The notes beneath the pieces are model-generated. The model had not been told where the DNA came from. It ran no database searches and saw only the letters and a list, made by a program, of their open reading frames with translations. Of a DNA stretch of 64,000 nucleotides, positions 33,743-45,390 are shown one piece after another (position 1 is the stretch's first letter; each line of letters begins with the position of its first letter). Origin of the DNA: Cladopsammia gracilis (taxonomy: Eukaryota > Cnidaria > Anthozoa > Scleractinia > Dendrophylliidae); assembly GCA_022457155.1 (NCBI GenBank), contig JAJGOT010000210.1, forward strand, positions 536,501 through 600,500, given 5' to 3'. Both the position numbers and the translations under genes were made by a program.

Positions 33743-34690
33743 AGAAAATGAAAACTCCCGTTCAAGTAAAAGCAAAACGGCGAAGTACAACGGCTTCGAA
33801 AAACTGTTTTATATTTTGGATTTTTCTTATATTCGATTAAACATTTTATTGTAAATATTATTAAACTGCTTTTGGTTCATGCAAAATGAAAACCGTTATC
33901 ACGGACATTTCACAGTCCATCGTATTTGAAACGCGGGTTACCCTTAAAATAAAAGGCACCTAACTTTCTTCGAAAGCCGACCAGTGGCAGACTGGGAATA
34001 TGTAAAAGCCTTGTTTATAGATCCAGCTTGTAAAACTAAGGGGATTAGATCTTATAAATATATAGTAGTTAAATTATGAGTAAAACTGCGAAATTATCAA
34101 TAGGCAAGAAATACAATAAATACTAATATGTATGAAGAAGATCGAGAAGTATGAAACAAGAAAAACTAAAACTTAAACGTCGAATCCGTCTTTCTCAGTT
34201 CAGACGAATACATGTATGACTCGCATTAAAAACTCGCGCGGAGAATAAGCTAAATCAATATCATCCGAGATACGGCTGGCTTTACAAAACGCGAAAACTG
34301 GAGGTAACGTGATAGTACCGCTACCATATAGCCGGGTGTAACTTTAACCTCAAAGTTTACATGGTCGGTAGTGGTGCACGTTCGTGCTATTTGCTGTTCA
34401 AGTAAAAACAAAACAGCGAAGTTCAACGGCTTCGGATAACTGTTCTCTTGTAAGGCATGCCGTGCGAGACTGGTTATCACGGACACTTTAATACTGTATA
34501 CTTATCAGTTTTCATCGTGTTTGAAATGCGAACTAACAGTGAGGCACAGTGTTCTATACTGTATTACTCATTTTAAGCTCTTCAGTGGAAAATGATTATA
34601 AAACGAGCTTGTAAAACTAGAGACACTACATCTTGTAAATATGTAGTAAGTATGAGTAAAAATTTGGAAATTCATTAACATCGGGAAATT
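33743..34690. repeat. GPCR 3' flank, present twice
   Basis: About 33762-34085 and 34395-34680 are diverged copies: gttcaagtaaaagcaaaacg, gaagtacaacggcttcg, ccgttatcacggacatt, cttgtaaaactaagg and gtagttaaattatgagtaaa all recur in order. The second copy has no receptor coding body in front of it, which suggests a lost tandem GPCR copy. AATAAA words occur at about 33944 and 34115. Confidence 0.65.
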
Positions 34691-36364
34691 AAAGCCATGT
34701 CGTGAAAATATTGTGAATCATTTAAATCCTAAGCCATTAATCGATCTTTGTTTTCATCCATTTCATTTTATTCATTCAATAAAAGGGCCCTAAGAGCCAT
34801 CTCGTCGTAAATGCGAAACAGTCTGTAGTCTGCAGTCTGCATTTTAGACTGACTGCCCACACAAACTGTGTGACCGTCCGTATTTTTAAATTTAAAGGAA
34901 ATGTATGAAAATATCGATAGCTTCATACTATTGTAAAATAAAATAACAAAAAGGCCGGGAATCATTTTTATTTTATTTATTTTATTTTTATCATTTTGCC
35001 ACACACAATGAATTACAAGCAGAATAAAAACGATAATAAATAGGTTAACTAACATTAAATTTAGAATTTGTACATTACTGGGAGGAGTGACTGTGGCAGG
35101 GAAATCTCCAAGAAGCCGAGCTTATCATCCCGAGCCATTCTAATAAAATCTTTCCACACGACCTAATCGAGCATTGCTAACCCTAGTGCGGTGTGTTGAT
35201 TTCACTGCGATAAATACTGCAATAAATATTTGATAAAGCGCAGATTAACATAATCTTATCTTAAGAGAGGATGTCCGTAAATATCGACCAGAGGCGTACA
35301 ATAGTGAAAATACCAAATTCTCCAAAAAAAAAAAAATCATAGAGTAGCCCTAGGAAAAGATGTTTTACTTCTGTCCGATAATTGATTTAGACGTACGGCG
35401 GTGATCTTGGTTTCGCTCTCGAACTGAGTTTTCAGGGCATGAACCGTGCATTACGGAGACCTCGTTTTAAAAACTAAAACTAGTAGTAATCATAGATTAT
35501 AGTGCGTCTCCTTATCCCGTGGCACCTCGTCTTGATCTAGTACCTCAGTTTCATGAATTAATTCAGCCACGGTGAGGGCTATGTCGCGAGATATGTCACG
35601 CAGGCAAAAACTTCGGGCCGATCGCGACATCAAACAAATTCACGCTATCGCCATGGGATCGGGCAAAATCCTGCCGTGCTCTGTACTCCGAAAGGTCTCA
35701 GACTTTTCCGACATATAAATAGTATATTTGTCTTGATTTCATTTCGGTTTTTTCTCCGATTCTGAAATCATACTCCTCAGTACATGTACTATTTCGGATA
35801 AAATTACAACTACCAGTTGCAAATAAGACACAAGACTGTTGAATATGATTCCTTTATTAGCTAGACAAATTTTAGTCACAAAACTGCGAAATCTTTAGTC
35901 GCAAATGCGCCCGATACAGGCGCAATTTCGAGCACTATATAAAAGTTAATCTGCGTTCGCCTGGCGCGGCCGGTCAGTGAATTATTGCTACAAGACATAC
36001 AGGGAATTGCACCGTACCGTAGAACATCGCGAAGAACGACGTCGGTATTTAGGTGAAAGCTTCCCAAATCAGGCAGAGAACCACAGCAAAATCAAGTTAG
36101 AACATTCAAAACATACCAGAACGGTAGCAAGGAAAATTCGATAACTTCTTGCTTGCCGATTCCAAAGAGACCAACAACTTACTTGGTCCGGAGAAGAACC
36201 TTCGTCCAATTTTTCCACCGCGTACTTTTAGTAGGCATTGAAATATTGAGCCGTACGATTCCAAAATTGGGAAAATATCCGAAACTAAATCAAGACAAAT
36301 AGATTATTCACATGTGATCGACATTTCGGAACCCCAGACCCCAGGATGATGCCTGATTTCCACG

Positions 36365-36525
36365 CGCTGGGAATGCTGGATACTATTGTGACGTTTCAAG
36401 ATAGCGACACTTTTCTCGATTCATTCCGCCTAGACGACGCGCTAAGCATGCTGGATACTATTGTGACTTTTCAAGATGGCGCAGATTTGGTAACGACACT
36501 TTTCTCGATTCGTTCCGGCTAGACA
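36365..36525. repeat. Two-copy tandem repeat, about 80 bp
   Basis: tgctggatactattgtgacg and gacacttttctcgattcatt recur once with small changes (tgctggatactattgtgact, gacacttttctcgattcgtt). Confidence 0.75.
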
Positions 36526-36740
36526 AGATTAGGAAGCGTCTCCTTCGTAGATAATTATACACATTTTAAGTGAGGATTTTCTTAGTTTGAAGTAAAATGG
36601 AAAAATTGGGAGAATTTTCATTATTTATATAATTTTGAGCGATTTCATCCATTCAATATTGACAACATTGAAAGCCGAAAATCATCGACTGGTACATGGC
36701 CTACAGTACAGTGCCTTAAACAATGTTTGTATTTTTAAAG

Positions 36741-36849
36741 GTGGGCGCTGGATCCAACAGCACTTCTCTTCGCTGCCTTTGTGATCATCTGTCACCATTT
36801 AGTGCCAGTCAGTTAGTACTGCCCATCACACTGCAGAATGAACCCGAAG
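36741..36849 (+). CDS. Polycystin exon A10: GPS motif, no membrane helix
   Basis: After ttttaaag it reads VGAGSNSTSLRCLCDHLSPF then SASQLVLPITLQNEPE plus one base, and a good donor gtcagt. It aligns with the first half of exon B10 (VGQRTTSNSLQCLCNHLTSF). The last two GPS cysteines and the HL|S cleavage dipeptide are present. Unlike B10 it carries no hydrophobic segment. It ends in phase 1, which joins exactly to B1 (G + AT = D). If the intron were retained, the frame would stop after two codons (GQ-stop), giving a secreted form. Confidence 0.85.
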
Positions 36850-37378
36850 GTCAGTAGAACCTATGAGTGTATGATGCAAACACTGGAGGCAGTTTGGAAG
36901 AACTGAAATAATTGGGCGAAAATTGATCCAGTGTCTGCATTAGGACAGTGGCGGATTTAGGGTAGGGGCTCAGATGGGGCGTTCCCCCTATCTTGCCAAA
37001 CAAATAACTTAAGGCGAACATTTCGATCCCCAATGCTGGTGATTACCCCCGCCTCACCCCTGTTCATTCCGGCACCCCTTGCGGTGGAGTTTAGATGCAC
37101 CACTGCATTAGGATATAAGAATATTCATGTCAATGTCAATTGCAATTTTTCCTCTTTCTTTTTCAAAAATAAGCCGTAAAGCATGCATGACATTATGCTC
37201 GCCAGATGCAATCAGAATTCATACCCAACTCGTCTCCCTCGGGGCTCATACTCGTTCTTCTCAGTTTGGGGAGGGCGAGTATCGCTAGTAAGAAGTTATG
37301 CGCATGTTCAGAAAAGAAACGTTTCATTATTATGACAATTTGTTTTTGTTTTTGCTTTTGTTTTTGTTTTTGTTTTAG

Positions 37379-38138
37379 ATGGTTGCACACCTCCAGAAGT
37401 AAACATCATTAATTTGGGAGATTACGAAAAAACTGCGACTTACATTCTGCGTTCAAAAGACTTTGTAGTGGAAGCTAGCATTGGTGTTCTGTCCTGTTAC
37501 ACGAAATTGCCGCAGTTGCAATGGATTCTGTACAAACTTTACTGGGACAACAACTTGGGATCTTTGGCCGAGGAAATTAGCACTGAAATAAAAGCGGCCG
37601 CTAATGACGTTGAATGGCGTTTACGAAAGAGACACCACGTGTACGGCATATATCGATTGCTTTTAAAAGCGACGATGGTTGGTGACCCCGAGGGACTTAC
37701 CTTTGACGAAGGGTATTTTACCATTGTCAAATCCCCGCTGGTAGCTGAGATAGCCGGAGGAACTAAAATAACTCGAGGAAATGGCACTGCCATCGTCTTA
37801 AATGTCGCGTCATCAAGAGACCCTGATGTGGAGCCTGGTGACCACTCTTTGATGCAGTTCTCGTGGTTGTGTAAGAATAAACAGGAGAGTTTTCCTAGTG
37901 GATCGTTAGCTTCAATTCCGGTTGTTACCGAATTCTCGGGTTCAGGAAGCGGTGGGTGTTTCGGGACGGGGATCGGAAGACTGAACTCTAATAATGTCAC
38001 AGTGACGTTGGACACAGGCAAAATGATTGTTGGAGAATCGTATGATGTCAAACTTGTGGTGTTAAAAGACGGTCGTGCAGCCGACTTTGTTCAAGAGATA
38101 GAGATTGTCCGAGGTGATCCACCAGAAGTTACTATCAG
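37379..38138 (+). CDS. Polycystin exon B1: second REJ domain, first part
   Basis: Begins with AT after a (gttttt)n-type tract ending tgttttag: (D)GCTPPEVNIINLGDYEK, then FTIVKSPLVAEIAGGTKI-like (FDEGYFTIVKSPLVAEIAGG), DVEPGDHSLMQFSWLC, GGCFGTGIGRL and YDVKLVVLKDGRAADFVQEI. It ends in phase 2 before gtagtt. Counterpart of A1, with the same phases and only 15 nt longer. Confidence 0.9.
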
Positions 38139-38904
38139 GTAGTTAGAAAAACATTTTTAAAGTAAAATTGGTGGTGTTGGTGTGATTGTATGCGCGGTGG
38201 GCTAGCTGAGAGGCGCGCTTTTCGTTCAACCAAAAATGCAGTTCAAATTTTAAATAGTACAGCATCTTTCGATTGATAGCAGTTGTATAGGAATTTGTCT
38301 CATATCTTTCAATAGTAAAGACCATGGTCAGTCCAGGGGCCGAGCACCGTGACTTTGGGATCACTGATTAGAAGGGACATGGTGACAGAATGCCACAACA
38401 GCAACTTACATAAAACACCTGGGCTGGAATACAACTTTAAGAAAATTAAGAAAACGATACAAGTAGTTGATTTTTAAATCAAAGCTGAAAGAAATTAAAT
38501 GTTGCCACGCGAGAATATGTGCATAAAATTTTGACTGAAGACGGAAGAAAAGCAAGAATCAGGAACCCTTAAGCTAAAGTACAGTTCATTCCTCGGCTTT
38601 AGATCGTCGTAGCTTAGCTCCTGCTCCTGGTCTTCAGTTAATGTTAACTTTATAGCTAATAAATATGAAGGACCAAAACGGCAAGTTGTGTCCCCGAGTT
38701 TACAAGTCGTAGTTCATTTACACAAAAAAAAAATTGTTTAGCTGTTCTGTCTCTTGCAAGAAAGTTGCACTGTCTTGGCGGAGAACAAAAATAAAGACAA
38801 CGGCAGGCGCTTCATCAAGCTGCGGATACTGGATAGTTAATGCGTAAATTAATGATTTTACATATCGATACATTAACATTGCAATTAAACTTTTTTCCTT
38901 TCAG

Positions 38905-39295
38905 TTGTGACAGTAACTGTAATCAACCGGCAAATCCTTCCATTCGTTTAAGTCTGACAACCACGTGTACCGGGAATGAGTGTGCCACGGCCATGTATCA
39001 ATGGCGGCTTTATACTGTGAATAATAATGGCTATGAACTCAGTGAGATAAACCTGACACGAGACATGACACAAACTGAACTCGATCTTCCCAGAATAACC
39101 ATTAAAGCAAATAAACTTGCTGGAGGTCTCACTTATCGATTAAAAATCACCGTATCGCAGAATGACCGACCTACGGGAGATGCCGCTTATCAGTTCAGAA
39201 TGAACGCTTCACCCCACTCTGGACAGTGTAGTGTATCACCTGAAAGTGGGTATGCGTTAAAGACGAACTTCGCCTTTAACTGCCCCGGCTGGCAG
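38905..39295 (+). CDS. Polycystin exon B2: second REJ, middle
   Basis: After tcctttcag: (S)CDSNCNQPANPSIRLSL, TTTCTGNECATAMYQWRLY, LKITVSQNDRPTGDAAYQFR and CSVSPESGYALKTNFAFNC. Ends phase 0 at TGGCAG|gtgagt. 391 nt against 394 nt for A2. Confidence 0.9.
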
Positions 39296-39855
39296 GTGAG
39301 TTATTATCGCATTATTATTCAAGACAAAAATAACAATAGATCGTAATGTCCTCCGTCTCACTTGCTGCGAGACAAGCTGTATTGTTGGAAAAAAGAAGTG
39401 AAGAGGCGCAATGCGAACAGATGCGTTCCATGTTCAGATCTCCTTTCCAAGTGCCATGCTATTTCGCAACAATCACATCAACAATTAATGAAATTACATC
39501 CCAGAACCTACAATTATAGCTAATAAAAGAATCAAGAAAACATTTTCGTAAAAAGAAAAGCAATTATTTTGTCCAGGAGTTAACTTGAACTCTGTTTTGT
39601 TCGCTACCCGGACGATAAGCTAAACCGCAACATTACAGATCCAGTAACCTTATCAAAGTGTTCATCATAATACTAAAGCTTCTGAACAATTTTGGCTTAA
39701 TATCCCCTGTAAAAACATTTTACTAAAAATATACCTGACTTATAGGAAATAAATAGAGTGGCTCCTCTGAAGTAATCGAGTCAGACAGCAATAAGTCATC
39801 ATATACTTAAAAATGCACGAGTAACACGCTTTATTGTGCGTTATATTTTTCACAG

Positions 39856-40056
39856 GACCTTGATGAACCACTGATCTATCAGTTTGCCTATAAATATGCT
39901 CCCGGTCTGTACACTGTGGCCGCACGCGGGTCAGAATATCGCGTGACCACCGTTTTGCCACCCGGAAAGAATGAAACAGACGGCTATGCGATTCATTTCG
40001 AAATAAAAGTTTTTGACAGCCTGTCAGCAGCCACCTCGAACTATTTGTCAGTGCAG
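39856..40056 (+). CDS. Polycystin exon B3: second REJ, end
   Basis: 67 codons after ttcacag: DLDEPLIYQFAYKYAPGLYT, YRVTTVLPPGKNETDGYAIH, FEIKVFDSLSAATSNYLSVQ. Shares VTTVLPPG and YAI with A3. Phase 0 at both ends. Confidence 0.9.
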
Positions 40057-40747
40057 GTAAAGTTCTTAATAGTTGTTACTGACCAGGTGTGAGGTTGCCC
40101 AGACTGACATAGAAGTAAACATTTTTTCTGTATCCGGAAAAAAAAAAACAAGCTTGGTCGGTAATATCAGAAGCTCATAACAGAGAAGCGATTAACTCGT
40201 GTCCGATGCTGAGGATTTTTAGTAAACGCGGGGAGCCAATCAGAATTTACTTCCTAATATGGAGTCGTAAAAGACGCCTATTTCCACGCTCCCACAACAC
40301 TTGCGCATGTTCCGGGGGAGGTACTCAACAAAGTTTTGAACGGGGATGCTCCGCCCCAAGATCCAAACCCGTAAAATCCCGACCCTTTCATATACCTCCA
40401 GCCTCAAAAGGGTACCCCTTTCGGGCGGAGCATCCCCGGGGTTGAATTGCAGGAAAAGCTTGTATCTTGTTTCATACAAGCTGCTACAAAAGTCAATAAT
40501 TGCACTTTGAATAGTATAAAGTTGACATTTTGGTCGAGTCTCAGAACTGCAAACGGCTATTGACTTCCTTTGGAGAAAAGAAGGCCGATTATGCCGAACT
40601 GGAGGAAGCGGAGGAAAGGAGAAAATGTATGCACCGTGGAAAAACTTTACAGAGCAAGTTTTAGAACAAGTTAAAGGTCTAAGCTAACATAATAGGGAGC
40701 TTAAGCAGCGAGAACGGCACAAAACAATAGTAAAAATACGAAAAAAG

Positions 40748-40887
40748 CAAATGACACACTCAAACACCTACCCCGCGGCCTGGCCAGCACATTACGCATG
40801 CGCACAGCCATATCACCCGGGCAGTGGCAACCATGGCCAGGCCACAGGGTAGGTGTTCGAGTGTGTCACTTGCTCACTTGCTTTTTT
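40748..40887. mobile_element. Palindromic repeat related to the hammerhead-1 element
   Basis: Inverted ends agcaaatgacacactcaaac-acctac and gtaggtgttcgagtgtgtca-cttgct. The left arm read on the minus strand (ccatggttgccactgcccgg, gtgatatggctgtgcgcatg) matches 26199-26310 and its similarity starts at the base next to the ribozyme cleavage point. Confidence 0.6.
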
Positions 40888-41325
40888 CGTATTTTTACAA
40901 AACAGTAGGTTTTATGAGCAAAAACAATGCCTCTGCACGTACGTTTTACAATTTGGTACATTTCTTCGTCGTTCTCTGCAAAACAACAACGTCAAATGGC
41001 CAAATTATAGCATGGTTTCGTGGAGAACATGAAAACACGACGGTTAATTTTCCTTTCTCTATTTAAACTTGAAAGCTGTCCCTGCAAATAACAAACAAAA
41101 CAAACAGGCAAACTAAACAAATTGGAACAACTTCAAAGTAGTTAAAAATAGCACGTATCCTTTTTTTAAGTGACGTTTTCCTTGGCGTTGCCGACGTCGT
41201 TGTTCAAGCTCCCTCATACCAAATCGAACACGCGCTTGCCTTTAACAGCTAACTGAGTACCGTAACAAACTTTCCAGTGCGATCAATTGTAATGCGTGCT
41301 GTTGCTGTTTTTTTTGCATCGTTAG

Positions 41326-41496
41326 GTTCACCCACTTGTGTCCGTCATAGAGCTTGCTGAATTGTCTGCGAGGAACAGTAGCCTGCACAGTCAACTACTG
41401 CAGTTAGGAAATGTGAAGTCCACCACTCAGCTGGCAAACGCTGTGCTACAAACTGTGTCACAGTCTAACATGACAACCACTCAAGACAACATTGCA
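41326..41496 (+). CDS. Polycystin exon B4: REJ-GAIN linker
   Basis: 57 codons after gcatcgttag: VHPLVSVIELAELSARNSSL, then QLLQLGNVKSTTQLANAVLQ, ending MTTTQDNIA before gtaagc. Helical; counterpart of A4. Confidence 0.85.
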
Positions 41497-41863
41497 GTAA
41501 GCTAAGTTTGTAATGCAGTCGCCTTTTTCCCTCAGGGACAATCAACTGAGTAGCGAAACATGCAGAAAAAACGCTAGCTGCGTAAAAAATTCGTGCATCT
41601 GCAGTACGGTAGGCGATCTTCGCGTTAGGTCACGTAGTTTTCTTCTCGCGACGAACTTGGCAAACTCCAAAATATTGACAATCTCGTTGTTTCGCTAATC
41701 AAAACAGGAAGAAATGAACTTTAACAGCTGCATGTTTATAAAATATTCTTCGGATTTCATAAAATAAAAAAAAAATAAAAAATAAAAAAATAAAAATAAA
41801 AAAAAAACTATAATCAATTCATTCAGTGGTAATTGTTAAAAATTCGGCAATCGATTATATATT

Positions 41864-42278
41864 TAATCGTATCAATAACAAAATTCTCGATTGTGATTGG
41901 TCATCCGCGCGCCTATTTATCACGTAATTGGCGCGCGGTCACGTGGGTATTCAATTACAGCTATCAAAATTAATTTTTTTGTAATTGGATGACTGTAATT
42001 GAACACCTAAGTTGTGCGCATGTCAATCAGTTGCTCTTCAATGGGTTCTTTTTTGCTGTTTTCCTTCTACTTACAAACTGAGACGTTTTTTGTTCAAAAG
42101 AGTCGACATAGACTTTTTAATCTCGAATTTGGTTATCAATGCGATTAATTAGTAATTGAACTTTGTGTCGTACAATTCAGGGGTAATCGTGCTCATAATT
42201 TCAAATCCAATTTGAAATTACTCGCCCGATTACTCCCTGAATCGTACTCAACACAGTCCAATTATTATTACTTATTAT
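41864..42278. repeat. About 420-bp dispersed element, copy 1
   Basis: From taatcgtatcaataacaaaa to agtccaattattattactta. It contains ccgcgcgcctatttatcacg and an inner fold-back ending in gaaattactcgcccgattac. A second copy in the same orientation is at 50360-50806. It is preceded by an A-rich (aaaat)n run at about 41765-41810. Confidence 0.85.
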
Positions 42279-42841
42279 AGAAATCACCTCTAATTGATGA
42301 AGTTATGACAATAAAACAGCAAATGGATTCACATTCGATATTATTGAGACCACAGACAGAACAAAGTCTTTCATCTGTCGAGATTTCGTTCTTGGTTGCT
42401 GATCTTTAGTTTCACTAAAGCTTTTCTATTCAGATTATTTCTAGTCAGATCTAAATATGTCGAGGGCTTGTATTTTTTTAAACGCACTAAAATTTTAGTT
42501 TTTTGCATGTGATATTGTATGCCTTGTTGTTTACTTCTAGGCACCGTTGGCAAATTGTAAATGTGTTTTTTCAATTAGAGACCTGTCCTAAGACTTGAAA
42601 TCAGATTTACGATTTCACTATTATAAGTCTGTTTGCAGACTCGAGTTTGGCAACTTCAGTTTGTCGTGTGAAGGCGCCTTTGGTTCCTTTAGACATCATT
42701 AAGTTATCGTCAGTAAAACTAAAAGCTCTGAAACACGATACAACCGAGACATGTCTCAAGGTCTGATATTGTAAAGTGAGGCATTGGGATTTCCGCAATT
42801 TGAAGCTGTTCGTAGAAATTATCATTTATGCCTTCCAACAG

Positions 42842-42967
42842 ATTAAAGAATCCATCATGGAGCAAATCGCAAACCTGAAAATCAGTAACTTGCAGCGCCT
42901 AACGCAAGCATCGTCAGTCATCGCACGAGCCACACTGGAACCCAGTGAAGTGACTACTGAATCACAG
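42842..42967 (+). CDS. Polycystin exon B5: GAIN subdomain A
   Basis: 42 codons: IKESIMEQIANLKISNLQRL, TQASSVIARATLEPSEVTTE, SQ. Identical in length to A5 with SVIARAT.EPSEV conserved. Phase 0 at both ends. Confidence 0.9.
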
Positions 42968-43943
42968 GTAATATGCGCTGCTAGTGCAGGTGTTATCATG
43001 CTCACATGGTATATCATAATTATACGCCTTAGGCGATGAGGCATTCTGTTCGAAAAGTTTGCAAAAATGTGGGTTATACTCGGTTTCAGGTAGCAAAAAT
43101 TAGAGTTTATGTTAACCCTCGGACCTACACGCAAACTTATACCTCCACCGTGGTACAAGGGAGAGGGGTTGTTGCAGCCCCCCTTGGGTTTTTGCAGTGT
43201 TACAATATTTCGAAAATATTTCATATCTAATAAATAGCCTGTGATGTGCTCTACAAGATAAGGTAAATATTATGGGTTGTAGCGCTGCCGGGGTCCGTGA
43301 CGTCATCCAATATGGTCGACAACATGGCCGCCATCGTGGATTTTTCCGGGATTTTACTAAAAACTGATATTCCGCCTAAGCGCACAAAAAGGTACGATTA
43401 GGTTTTAAGTGCAGTGGTCTGTCGAGTGTGATCATATGGTTGGTGTTATTCTGGCTACATTATACAACAACTGTTGTAGGAATGTGTCATCTAATTTTTC
43501 TGTCCATTTCCGGGTTTCTTTATCCCGAGAAATTGACTTCGCGTCTGCTCACAATTCAAAACAGAAAAAGAGTAACCAGGCCAACTTTTTGTGTTCTCTC
43601 TGGCGCAAAGGCTAAATTTTGCTTTTATTTCACGAGGAGAAATTTCTATTCTCATTTTGTATTACTGGATCTGGTCAAATTTATTCGATCTTCTTCTTAA
43701 GAATCTTTTGTTAGAGCTTCACAGATTTGTTTACTCTTAGATATTACTAGTTGGGTTGATCCCACGCTTTCTTTTCAGGTTGATGAGTAAAACCTCCTGT
43801 TATATTAGGTCAATTATACTTTATAAACATATGGGTCCATATTTTCACCTATAGTAGGTAAATGTCTATCAATTAAGTACTAATAACTAACCCCAGATCA
43901 CTTAAGGACTGTCACTGAATAAAAGCCATCGCTTCCTTTTTAG

Positions 43944-44141
43944 AACTTAGCTCTACAAACACTCGAAAGTATGACTTCTCTGTTAAAAAACGAAACTGTG
44001 GAAGAAGGTCAGGAAAATGAGGCGGCGCTAGTCGAAGAAGGAAGCGAGAACCTGGTGCTTTGTCTCGGCAATCTACTCGATTCAGCTTCACAGAAAACTG
44101 CAACAGAAACAACCCAAATGGAGCCGGAGCAACAACCACAG
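43944..44141 (+). CDS. Polycystin exon B6: GAIN subdomain A
   Basis: 66 codons after cctttttag: NLALQTLESMTSLLKNETVE, then EEGSENLVLCLGNLLDSASQ, ending QPQ before gtactc. Counterpart of A6 (LLKNET, ENI.FALGNLL). Phase 0 at both ends. Confidence 0.9.
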
Positions 44142-44727
44142 GTACTCAAACAAGTTATACTGGTTAGAATTGCCTGTTTAAATTTCTCAGTGTCATTGTC
44201 AAACAAGTCGAAACGAATTCGAGCTTAACGAATCCCATCGAACTGGGGATTCACACGGAGAAATAGAGGATCAGTAAACGGTGTATAAATAAAGCCACGA
44301 CGAAAACAAACCCATGGGGCAGATTATTGAAATCGAATTAATGGAAATCTAAGCATATACTTATTATACTTATAAGCCGTAAATTTAGGTATCAACTGGG
44401 TTGGCAAGGTGTAAATTGGACACCGTAAAGATATTCAAAAAGCTGACATTTGAGCGTTAGCCCTTCGTCTGACGTCAAAAGTTTCCGGCTATTAAACGTT
44501 CGAAACGTTGAATCTCTTTACTGTGTGTAATTCACTCGATTAACCCAGCTGATACTAAATTTTAGTTTCACACTTCCTCACTGACACAGCCGGCACCACG
44601 GTTTCTTTAGCAACTATCCCGTGTATCTATTTATAAGGTAATAAGCTGGTCAGTGTGTAGTTCAATTTACCATGGCCCGAAGTTATATGTCTATACCGTC
44701 TTAGAATTAATTGAGGTGTGTTCTTAA

Positions 44728-45102
44728 GCTTGGTTCCCACTAGCGACGTAAGCGGAATCGTAAGCGGAATCGGAATCGTAATCGGAATCGTAAGCGGAAT
44801 CGTAATCGGAATCGGAATCTTAAGAACCCTGCGACCTGGTGGAAATCAAAACGATGTAAGCGGATAGTAAGCAACGGAAGCAGCAGCGAAGTGGAAAGAA
44901 AAAGGAAGCGTCGAGCTCCCGATTCCGATTGCGACTCCATTTTTTAACTTGCACTAGAACGTAACGCTCCTTACGCTTCCGACTCATACATACATACAAA
45001 CACACATACATACAAACAAACATACATACATTTATACTTTATTGACTTTCCCAAAGGAGCTTTTTCTCCGCTTCCGATTACGTCGCTAGTGGGAACCAGC
45101 CC
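44728..45102. mobile_element. MITE with TTAA target duplication
   Basis: TTAA (44724-44727) precedes and TTAA (45103-45106) follows. Ends gcttggttcccactagcgac and gtcgctagtgggaaccagcc are inverted, and both sides carry gcggaatcg / cgcttccgatta. TTAA duplication is the hallmark of piggyBac-type elements. Internal hexamer (cggaat cgtaag)n and (cata)n runs. A relative with the same type of ends is at 53354-53538. Confidence 0.85.
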
Positions 45103-45141
45103 TTAACGCAATGCTTGTTTTCTCTTTGACTTATCATAAAG

Positions 45142-45390
45142 AGCAAACAAATCGTACAATCCACTGAGATGCTAATCGAAAACGTTGGTACCACACTGAT
45201 GTCAAATATGGCGGTGGATCAGGAACCATTCAAGATTGAAACTCAGTCATTGAGTGTCATGCTCAACAGACAAAGTCCAAGTTCTCTGGAAACAAACACT
45301 GCGGATATGGACGATGAAGCAAGTTTCAAGTTATCTTTTGACGCCATTACAGACGAGAAAGCTAAAGATGCCCAGTACATTGATACCCTG
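45142..45390 (+). CDS. Polycystin exon B7: GAIN subdomain B start
   Basis: 83 codons after atcataaag: SKQIVQSTEMLIENVGTTLM, then SNMAVDQEPFKIETQSLSVM, LNRQSPSSLETN, ending AQYIDTL before gtaagg. Counterpart of A7 (VDQEP, MLNR..S.SL, YID). Phase 0 at both ends. Confidence 0.9.

Larger units (their letters stand above)
30302..36740 (+). other. Polycystin intron 9 of module A, hosting a GPCR gene
   Basis: A 6.4-kb phase-0 intron (gtctgt...ttttaaag). It contains a fold-back element at 30601-30851, an (ATTG)n run, a complete intronless GPCR gene at 32852-33742 with a duplicated 3' flank, and a two-copy tandem repeat at 36365-36525. I see no other polycystin exon in it. Confidence 0.7.
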
